From NCBI GenBank assembly GCA_011524475.1, contig WTKG01000100.1, positions 1-6,073 on the forward strand: DNA of 6,073 bases, given 5' to 3'. The position numbers and the translations under genes were made by a program. Of the stretch, positions 1 to 4,717 are shown piece by piece; the first letter of the stretch is position 1, and each line of letters begins with the position of its first letter. The stretch comes from Demequinaceae bacterium (GTDB lineage: Bacteria; Actinomycetota; Actinomycetes; Actinomycetales; Demequinaceae). The notes under the pieces are model-generated. The model saw nothing but the letters and a program-made list of their open reading frames with translations, had not been told where the DNA came from and ran no database searches.

Positions 1-1
1 C

Positions 2-322
2 GGCCGACGGCCGCAGGGGTTGGCTCTGCTTTCTGGTGGTGAACGCTCACTCACCGCAGTGGCGTTGTTAGTGGCAATTTTTAAAGCACGCCCGAGCCCG
101 TTCTACGTCATGGATGAGGTCGAGGCTGCGTTGGACGACGTGAATTTGGGGCGCCTTTTGGAGATTTTCCGGGAGTTGCGTGACTCTTCCCAACTCATTG
201 TGATCACTCACCAAAAACGCACCATGGAAATTGCGGATGCGCTCTACGGCATCACCATGCGCGGAGACGGTGTTACCACCGTGATTAGCCAGCGTCTCAG
301 CGAGGACGCCGACGTCGCGTAA
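2..322 (+). CDS. smc: Chromosome segregation ATPase SMC, C-terminal end (5' truncated by window)
   Basis: This is the last 106 residues of an SMC protein, open at the left edge of the window. SMC dimers use an ABC-type ATPase head, built from the N- and C-terminal ends of the chain, to organise and segregate the chromosome with ScpA/ScpB. The visible part is the C-terminal head half. The ABC signature LLSGGE lies at about visible residues 9-14. Walker B with its catalytic Glu (FYVMDE) is at about 34-39, followed by a D-loop (ALDD). The H-loop (VITHQ) is at about 67-71. The order and spacing are normal for the family and the tail ends shortly after, so nothing suggests a damaged 3' end. The stop is 3 nt from the end of a convergent gene. 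In actinobacteria smc commonly lies just upstream of ftsY, which fits here apart from the inserted minus-strand gene. Identification is secure; RecN and SbcC are less likely because the segment closely follows the SMC C-terminus. Confidence 0.95.
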   Translation, partial: GRRPQGLALLSGGERSLTAVALLVAIFKARPSPFYVMDEVEAALDDVNLGRLLEIFRELRDSSQLIVITHQKRTMEIADALYGITMRGDGVTTVISQRLSEDADVA

Positions 323-325
323 CTT

Positions 326-1771
326 TTAGGGGACTGTGATTTCTGTAGCCCCGATGGTGTAATCGCCTACAGGATCCCCATTGAATTCATATACATGCAA
401 GAAGTATGTCCCCGCGGGGAGAAACGTTTGAATACGAGGATCCACGTCGTCGAAATCTTCCACGAAAATGAATTCATCTGCCCAGCCGAAACGTCTCGGG
501 GTGTCGTTTTCATCGAAACCGATGATTTCGAGCGTCAGGTCTTGTTGTGCGAGAGACAACACATCTAGGTCTATTACCGTGCCTTCGGTGACTGTAATAC
601 AGGTGTACCCGAGCGGATCATCTTCAAAACCAATCACGCCTCCAAGAGCCAAGGGGCGCAGATCTGGGTGGAGGCAATTTTCTGCTGTGACAAGTAACCC
701 GCCTTCGCTGACAAGCCCTGTACGCACGTAACTTTGGTCTGAGTCAGCATAAATTTCTACTTCGCCAACAGCGCCCCCTCGCCACTCCTCTGCTTGAAGG
801 AGGTAGACGCCCGTGGTGAGGTTCGCACTTGCTTCGGGGTCCGAACCAAACGCGTCATCGAACGATCGCACAAACCGAGGGCGACCTGTCTCGTCGAATC
901 GGTGCAAAGACAACACGAGATCGGGCCCCGCGGAAGAGCTTCCGGTACTGATCAGACCCATTTTTACCCACGCGTCGGCAGTGATTTCCACACACGCTGC
1001 GGGGGCAGATGTCCCTGGGGTCGCCGAGCCGTCATTTGTAATGAGCGGCACGTCGGGGGTTCCGCATTGAGCCCTTCCAGGGAGGGCGGCTTGGTCTGCC
1101 GGGGTGCTGGGAGCGCTGGTGGGAGACGGGTCTGTGTTCAAGACGCGGGACGTCAAAGTGACGCTACCTATGGGTTGGTCTGTGGACGAGGACAGTTCGA
1201 CCACGTAGGTCCCCGGAAAAAGCACAGCGAAGACTTCCGGTGCACCGCCCACTGCCCCGTCCCCGCCTGCCACGAAAGCGCCACTTGCGGTGGTGACGGT
1301 AAGCACCAGGTTTTCGGTGCCCATCTCTGGCGTGACGCTGATAGTGAGCGCTACCTCGCGTTGAATGCTGAAGCAGGACCTTGGCGACGTTGACGTCACC
1401 GAAGCCCCAATAGGGAGCACCGTAAGCCCCATATCTGCACACGTCTGGGTGGGATCAGCTGACAATGATGCCGGAAGAGGCTCGGAAGGTTCGGCCTGTC
1501 CACTCACTGCCACGACGGCTGCTACGCCACCTGCGATGAGGGCACCTGCCGCCACAATCGCACCCACTATTCTCGCTTTTCCCGTAGACGAACGGGTATT
1601 GCTGTCACGTGTGGGCTCAGGTGCGGCCGCCGATTCCACCTCCGGGGGGAGTGAGTGCGTCATGGTGCTGCGCTTCACAGGGGCTGCGCACACGGGGCAC
1701 ACAGTAGCGCCCACCACCATGCGGTGCCCATTCACGCACGTGGGCAACGGGCGTGCCCCCTGGTCGCTCAT
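326..1771 (-). CDS. Zinc-ribbon, single-TM protein with three tandem extracytoplasmic Cys-paired beta repeats; unknown function
   Basis: I do not recognise a named family for this 481-residue protein. The N-terminus has a zinc-ribbon-like arrangement, C12-x3-H16-x8-C25-x2-C28. A Ser/Pro/Thr-rich linker follows, then one hydrophobic helix at about residues 68-90, preceded by basic residues (K65, R67). This predicts a cytoplasmic N-terminus and an exported C-terminus. The exported part has three repeats of about 100-115 residues, starting near C111, C236 and C366, with a low-complexity Pro/Ser/Thr linker (213-224) between the first two. Each repeat contains one cysteine pair (111/133, 236/260, 366/391), a core strand (NLVLTV, DLVLSL, DLTLEI), and a closing segment of the type PGTYVV...PIG or PAGTYFLHV...PVG. 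That closing segment resembles bacterial pre-peptidase C-terminal (PPC-like) beta-sandwich domains, which is an inference. No catalytic motif is visible. The ATG at 1771 has only a weak upstream Shine-Dalgarno sequence. The gene converges on smc and diverges from ftsY. Confidence 0.85.
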   Translation of the reverse strand: MSDQGARPLPTCVNGHRMVVGATVCPVCAAPVKRSTMTHSLPPEVESAAAPEPTRDSNTRSSTGKARIVGAIVAAGALIAGGVAAVVAVSGQAEPSEPLPASLSADPTQTCADMGLTVLPIGASVTSTSPRSCFSIQREVALTISVTPEMGTENLVLTVTTASGAFVAGGDGAVGGAPEVFAVLFPGTYVVELSSSTDQPIGSVTLTSRVLNTDPSPTSAPSTPADQAALPGRAQCGTPDVPLITNDGSATPGTSAPAACVEITADAWVKMGLISTGSSSAGPDLVLSLHRFDETGRPRFVRSFDDAFGSDPEASANLTTGVYLLQAEEWRGGAVGEVEIYADSDQSYVRTGLVSEGGLLVTAENCLHPDLRPLALGGVIGFEDDPLGYTCITVTEGTVIDLDVLSLAQQDLTLEIIGFDENDTPRRFGWADEFIFVEDFDDVDPRIQTFLPAGTYFLHVYEFNGDPVGDYTIGATEITVP

Positions 1772-1780
1772 AACCTGAGC

Positions 1781-1811
1781 GTATTACGGCATGTGCCGCC
1801 ACGCGCGGTCT
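1781..1811 (-). promoter_or_regulatory. Weak candidate promoter of the minus-strand zinc-ribbon gene
   Basis: On the minus strand, TAATAC (1786 to 1781) resembles a -10 hexamer and lies just upstream of the ATG at 1771. A poor -35 candidate, AGACCG (1811 to 1806), sits 19 bp further upstream. If used, this promoter would give a very short leader, in keeping with the lack of a clear Shine-Dalgarno sequence. The match is weak and unsupported by anything else. Confidence 0.25.
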
Positions 1812-1836
1812 GCCGCGCACGAACGGTGATCTGCAA

Positions 1837-1860
1837 GTGTCACACTGGCACTGTGGACAC
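1837..1860. repeat. Imperfect inverted repeat in the divergent intergenic region upstream of ftsY
   Basis: GTGTCACA (1837-1844) can pair with TGTG (1852-1855) and ACAC (1857-1860) around a 7-nt loop, with one bulged G at 1856. The left part is also a small palindrome, AGTGT-C-ACACT (1836-1846). It lies between two divergent genes, about 35-57 bp upstream of the ftsY ATG, so it could be an operator or a leader hairpin. No regulator family is assigned. Confidence 0.35.
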
Positions 1861-1877
1861 CGGCATTGTGACGCTCT

Positions 1878-1884
1878 GGGGAGG
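1878..1884 (+). promoter_or_regulatory. Ribosome binding site deciding the ftsY start
   Basis: GGGGAGG lies 9 nt upstream of the ATG at 1894. The reading frame stays open upstream to a GTG at 1837, but that start has no Shine-Dalgarno sequence. The extra codons would also give a His/Cys-rich peptide unlike FtsY N-termini. The protein from 1894 begins MGLFSR, a common FtsY opening. Confidence 0.75.
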
Positions 1885-1893
1885 CCGCATCTG

Positions 1894-2883
1894 ATGGGAC
1901 TGTTTAGTCGCGCTCCAAAATCGCAAACAGAAGCGCAAGAATCTCCCTCCCCTGAAAAACACGAGGCCCCTGCCGCCCCGGAGAGTCGTTTTGCCCGCCT
2001 CAAGTCACGTCTAGGGGGACAGTGGGGAAATACTGTACGTGCCGCATTGCGCGCCGGAAACCTCGATCAGGACACCTGGGATCAGCTGGAAGACGCCTTG
2101 CTTGCGGCGGATGTAGGCCTTGAGGTCACTGACGAGGTGTTAGCGGCCTTGAAGCAAAGAGTGAAACGTAATCCTGGAACTGCAGCAACAGTCCTTCTCG
2201 CTCAGGTATTGGTGGAGAACCTCACAATGGAGGCCCCGCGCACGCTTGCACTTGAGCCACCTGGTGCTCAAGACGCTGCCCCGATCGTGGTGGTAGGGGT
2301 GAACGGGGTCGGGAAAACAACGACGGTCGGCAAACTGGCACGCGTACTCGTCGCGGAGGGGTACTCGGTAGTGATGGGAGCAGCAGACACCTTCCGGGCC
2401 GCGGCGGCAGACCAACTGCAGACCTGGGGAGCTCGCGTAGATGTCCCGGTAGTGCGGGACGAGGAGGGAGCGGACCCCGCTTCTGTTGCCTTCCGGGCCG
2501 CCGAGCACGCACATGAGGTGGGCGCAGATGTGGTCCTGGTGGATACTGCTGGTCGCTTGCAAAACAAACAAGGCCTCATGGACGAGCTCGGCAAAATCAT
2601 TCGAGTGCTTGGCAAGCGCCGCACGCCAGAAGAAGTGCTCCTGGTCTTAGATGCCACCACGGGCCAAAATGGCCTCGCACAGGCACGTATTTTCGCAGAG
2701 GTGGCGGGAGTCACCGGTGTGGTGCTCACCAAACTTGATGGGTCTGCCAAGGGCGGCATTGTGTTTGCAGTGCAACGCGCCTTGGGTGTTCCGGTGAAGT
2801 TCGTGGGTCTAGGGGAAGGCGTGGATGATGTAGCTCCCTTTGACCCCGAGGCATTTGTCTCAGGGGTGCTTGGCGAGGAATGA
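1894..2883 (+). CDS. ftsY: Signal recognition particle receptor GTPase FtsY
   Basis: FtsY is the membrane-associated SRP receptor. It forms a GTP-dependent heterodimer with Ffh and delivers ribosome-nascent chain complexes to the Sec translocon. The 329-residue product contains the N domain (about 45-115) and the G domain with every motif: G1 GVNGVGKTT (135-143), G2 DTFRAAAADQL (165-175), G3 DTAGR (217-221), G4 TKLD (279-282), and the closing GLGEG (305-309) followed by DDVAPFDP. Residues 1-32 are short and Pro/Ala/Glu-rich. A basic stretch at about 32-39 (RFARLKSR) could act as the amphipathic membrane-targeting helix. From memory, mycobacterial FtsY is about 420 residues with an N-terminal membrane helix and acidic linker; both are missing here. 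The gene runs from a divergent promoter region and stops 120 bp before amtB. Identification is secure. Confidence 0.97.
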   Translation: MGLFSRAPKSQTEAQESPSPEKHEAPAAPESRFARLKSRLGGQWGNTVRAALRAGNLDQDTWDQLEDALLAADVGLEVTDEVLAALKQRVKRNPGTAATVLLAQVLVENLTMEAPRTLALEPPGAQDAAPIVVVGVNGVGKTTTVGKLARVLVAEGYSVVMGAADTFRAAAADQLQTWGARVDVPVVRDEEGADPASVAFRAAEHAHEVGADVVLVDTAGRLQNKQGLMDELGKIIRVLGKRRTPEEVLLVLDATTGQNGLAQARIFAEVAGVTGVVLTKLDGSAKGGIVFAVQRALGVPVKFVGLGEGVDDVAPFDPEAFVSGVLGEE

Positions 2884-2905
2884 TCCCGCTACAGCCACCC
2901 AAGAA

Positions 2906-2943
2906 TTAACCTGCCCGAAACATTTGCGCCGCTGTCTTGAAAT
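2906..2943 (+). promoter_or_regulatory. GlnR-box-like operator upstream of amtB-glnK
   Basis: The stretch reads TTAAC-N6-GAAAC-N6-GCCGC-N6-GAAAT. This matches the spacing of the actinobacterial GlnR operator (a-b-a-b half-sites, consensus close to GTnAC-N6-GAAAC repeated every 22 bp). By half-site, the matches to consensus are TTAAC 3 of 4 defined bases, GAAAC 5 of 5, GCCGC 2 of 4, and GAAAT 4 of 5. The two b half-sites start exactly 22 bp apart (2917 and 2939). It lies 61-98 bp upstream of the amtB ATG, a suitable place for an activator of nitrogen-limitation genes. The sequence and spacing are observed; binding by GlnR is inferred. Confidence 0.55.
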
Positions 2944-2949
2944 CTTTTG

Positions 2950-2978
2950 TGCCCATCCTTAAGGGGTCTGGCCATAAG
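2950..2978 (+). promoter_or_regulatory. Tentative amtB promoter
   Basis: CATAAG (2973-2978) is a 4/6 match to a -10 hexamer. The matching -35 position, TGCCCA (2950-2955), is poor, as expected for a promoter that depends on an activator bound just upstream. TTGAAA (2937-2942) looks like a good -35 but has no -10 at normal spacing. The -10 candidate overlaps a small hairpin, TGGCC-ATAA-GGCCA (2969-2982), and CCTTAAGG (2957-2964) is a perfect 8-bp palindrome. The assignment is uncertain. Confidence 0.25.
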
Positions 2979-2988
2979 GCCACGAACA

Positions 2989-2995
2989 AAAGGAG
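2989..2995 (+). promoter_or_regulatory. Ribosome binding site deciding the amtB start
   Basis: AAAGGAG lies 8 nt upstream of the ATG at 3004. It settles the start against an in-frame TTG at 2947. That TTG would add 19 hydrophilic residues in front of the first membrane helix and would place this Shine-Dalgarno sequence inside the coding region. Confidence 0.85.
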
Positions 2996-3003
2996 ATAAC
3001 ACA

Positions 3004-4239
3004 ATGGATAGCCCTAACGTTGCGTGGCTGCTTACCGCAGCCTCGCTCGTGCTGCTGATGACGCCCGGTTTGGCGTTCTTCTACGGCGGTATGTCACGCA
3101 GCAAGTCTGTACTTAACATGATGATGATGTCCTTCAGCGCCATCGGTGTTGTGGGTGTCGCCTGGGTCCTCTTCGGATTCTCCATCTCCGGTGGCGGTGG
3201 CGGAAGCAACCAATTCTTTGGTGATCCGTTCGGCGACTTCGGAATGCAGTCCGTGTTCCAGAGCACTGGCGAGCTTGACCTGATCCTCGCTGCCTTTGGC
3301 GCGACCTTCGCCATCATCACTGTTGCCCTGATTTCTGGATCCATCGCAGACCGCGTGAAGTTTGGATCGTGGCTCGTATTCGCTGGTTTGTGGGCCATCT
3401 TGGTCTACTCGCCCGTCGCGTACTGGGTGTGGGGCGGCGGCCTGCTGTCTGACGCAGGTATCTTCGCCGACTTCCTCGTTCCCCCGCAGGACATAGCTGG
3501 TGGAACCGTGGTGCACATCAACGCTGGTGTCGCCAGTCTGGTGATTGCTCTCATCGCGGGAGTGCGTCACGGATTTGGCAAGGTTCCTTTCAAGCCGCAC
3601 AGCCTTCCGTTCGTCATGCTCGGTGCCGCGTTGCTGTGGTTCGGTTGGTTCGGATTCAACGCCGGTTCCTGGTGGGAAGCTGACAACTTTGCTGCTCAGA
3701 TTTGGTTGAACACCCTGGTGGCTCCTGCTGCTGCGATGCTTTCCTGGCTTGCCACGGAGAAGATCCGTGATGGTAAGGCGACCACGCTTGGTGCCGCCTC
3801 TGGTGTGGTAGCTGGGCTGGTGGCCATTACGCCTGCTGGTCTGTCGGTTTCACCGCTGGGTGCGATTGCCATCGGTCTTCTCGCTGGTGTGGCCTCTGCT
3901 CTTGCAGTGGGTCTCAAGTACCGCTTCAACTACGACGACTCGCTTGACGTCGTGGGTGTTCACCTGGTTGCAGGACTCGTGGGTACGCTCGCGGTTGGCC
4001 TGTTCGCTACAGACAACAACGCCTTTGAAGGTGCTGGTCTGTTCTACGGCGGTGGCGCGGACTTGTTCTTCGCTCAGGCCGTAGCCGCTCTGATCGTGAT
4101 GGCTTACTCTGCAGTAGCAACGGCAGCGATTGCCCTCGCGATCAAGTACACCATGGGTCTGCGAGTGTCAGAGGAAGTCGAGACTGGCTCGATTGACCTG
4201 CACGCTCACGGCGAGACCGCCTACTCGGACAGCAAGTAG
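3004..4239 (+). CDS. amtB: Ammonium transporter AmtB (Amt/Mep/Rh family)
   Basis: This is the trimeric inner-membrane ammonium channel that recruits and conducts NH4+/NH3. The 411-residue product is of normal length with about 11 predicted membrane helices, the first beginning near residue 8 with no separate cleavable signal peptide. By comparison with E. coli AmtB (from memory), the functional residues are present. The twin pore histidines are H171 (VVHINAG) and H320 (GVHLVAG). The structural Asp is D163. The external site has W143 (WVWGGG) and S222 (FNAGS), and the phenylalanine gate F102 and F218, with F98 as a further aromatic. The C-terminal cytoplasmic tail (about 384-411) carries the conserved GLRVSEEVE and HGETAY segments that couple the subunits and contact PII. 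It is followed 12 nt later by glnK, the usual partner, and preceded by a GlnR-like operator, so expression on nitrogen limitation is inferred. Nothing is missing or truncated. Confidence 0.97.
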   Translation: MDSPNVAWLLTAASLVLLMTPGLAFFYGGMSRSKSVLNMMMMSFSAIGVVGVAWVLFGFSISGGGGGSNQFFGDPFGDFGMQSVFQSTGELDLILAAFGATFAIITVALISGSIADRVKFGSWLVFAGLWAILVYSPVAYWVWGGGLLSDAGIFADFLVPPQDIAGGTVVHINAGVASLVIALIAGVRHGFGKVPFKPHSLPFVMLGAALLWFGWFGFNAGSWWEADNFAAQIWLNTLVAPAAAMLSWLATEKIRDGKATTLGAASGVVAGLVAITPAGLSVSPLGAIAIGLLAGVASALAVGLKYRFNYDDSLDVVGVHLVAGLVGTLAVGLFATDNNAFEGAGLFYGGGADLFFAQAVAALIVMAYSAVATAAIALAIKYTMGLRVSEEVETGSIDLHAHGETAYSDSK

Positions 4240-4243
4240 GGAG
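4239..4243 (+). promoter_or_regulatory. glnK ribosome binding site overlapping the amtB stop
   Basis: GGGAG begins at the last base of the amtB TAG (4237-4239) and lies 8 nt upstream of the glnK ATG at 4252. Terminating amtB ribosomes would sit next to this site, which suggests translational coupling of the pair. Confidence 0.7.
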
Positions 4244-4251
4244 ACATCAGT

Positions 4252-4590
4252 ATGAAACTCATTACCGCAATCATTCAGCCGAAGCGTGTAGACGAGGTGC
4301 GGGCAGCGCTTGAGGAGGCAGGTGTGCAGGGCGTCACGATTTCCGACGCTTCTGGGTACGGCCGCCAGCGTGGTCACACCGAGGTCTACCGTGGCGCGGA
4401 GATCAATGTGGAACTGTTGCCGAAAGCGCGGCTAGAGGTGCTCGTGGACACCAAGGGTTACAAGAAAATCCTTGACGCGATCGTCTCTGCAGCGAAGACG
4501 GGAACGGTAGGGGACGGCAAGGTATGGGTCGTGGACGTCAAGGACGTCGTACGAGTACGTACCGGAGAAAGCGGTCCTGACGCAGTCTAA
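4252..4590 (+). CDS. glnK: PII nitrogen-regulatory protein GlnK/GlnB lacking the modifiable Tyr-51
   Basis: PII proteins are trimeric sensors of ATP/ADP and 2-oxoglutarate that plug AmtB and steer nitrogen metabolism. The length, 112 residues, is the family norm. The T-loop runs from GYGRQRGH (35-42) to LLPK (55-58). Ligand and contact residues are kept: Q39 and K58 (2-oxoglutarate/T-loop base), R47 (the Arg that enters the AmtB pore), the B-loop TGTVGDGK (83-90, K90), and C-loop R101 and R103 in VRVRTGE. The oddity is at the modification site. The usual Y-R-G-A-E-Y is Y46-R-G-A-E-I51, with ATC at 4402-4404, so the Tyr that is uridylylated in proteobacteria and adenylylated in actinobacteria is absent. 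Position 49 is Ala, so the cyanobacterial phospho-Ser is also absent. Y46 remains. glnD, normally next in actinobacterial clusters, is missing. I use glnK because of linkage to amtB; glnB would be equally fair. Confidence 0.96.
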   Translation: MKLITAIIQPKRVDEVRAALEEAGVQGVTISDASGYGRQRGHTEVYRGAEINVELLPKARLEVLVDTKGYKKILDAIVSAAKTGTVGDGKVWVVDVKDVVRVRTGESGPDAV

Positions 4591-4594
4591 ATCT

Positions 4595-4632
4595 GTTCTG
4601 TGGAATCTGCGAAGATTCCAGTGAGACAGAAC
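4595..4632 (+). other. Stem-loop directly after glnK
   Basis: TGGAATCT (4601-4608) pairs perfectly with AGATTCCA (4613-4620) around a GCGA tetraloop of the GNRA type. The stem extends through GTTCTG (4595-4600) pairing with CAGAAC (4627-4632), with a 6-nt bulge on the 3' side. No T-tract follows, so it is not a terminator by itself. It abuts the intrinsic terminator and may protect the amtB-glnK 3' end. Confidence 0.6.
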
Positions 4633-4675
4633 GCCGGAGCCCTGCACCTGAGAAGGTGTGGGGCTCCGGCATTTT
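4633..4675 (+). terminator. Intrinsic terminator of amtB-glnK
   Basis: GCCGGAGCCC (4633-4642) pairs perfectly with GGGCTCCGGC (4661-4670). Two G-T wobbles and a CACCT/AGGTG stem continue the helix to 17 bp, closed by a GAGA tetraloop. It is followed by ATTTT (4671-4675). This is a strong GC-rich stem with a short T-tract, oriented for the plus strand, and it separates amtB-glnK from ffh. Confidence 0.85.
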
Positions 4676-4705
4676 CGCAACCACCGGTAGTGTGAAGCCC
4701 AACAC

Positions 4706-4712
4706 AAGGAGG
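4706..4712 (+). promoter_or_regulatory. Strong ffh ribosome binding site
   Basis: AAGGAGG lies 5 nt upstream of the ATG at 4718 and fixes the start. The 42 bp between the terminator and the start (4676-4717) hold no convincing -10/-35 pair. ffh is therefore transcribed either from an unrecognised weak promoter here or by readthrough. Confidence 0.8.
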
Positions 4713-4717
4713 CATAG

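Noticed and set aside
329..357. GGGG...AGCCCC possible hairpin near the smc stop as a terminator
   Set aside because: The stem is short with a bulge and neither side is followed by a T-tract. It also lies within the coding end of the minus-strand gene.
794..1393. Plus-strand open frame of 199 codons opposite the zinc-ribbon protein gene
   Set aside because: The minus-strand frame has a clear domain plan with repeats and paired cysteines. The plus-strand product is Arg/Cys/His-rich without structure, as expected of an antisense shadow.
2947..3003. TTG start that would extend AmtB by 19 residues
   Set aside because: The ATG at 3004 has a strong Shine-Dalgarno sequence at good spacing and puts the first membrane helix at the N-terminus, as in the family. 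The extension is hydrophilic and overlaps regulatory sequence.
4595..4675. Possible SRP RNA (4.5S) gene next to ffh
   Set aside because: The hairpins are too short and lack the SRP RNA apical features (GGAA tetraloop with the asymmetric AC/GCAG internal loop). The second stem ends in a T-tract and is better explained as a terminator.
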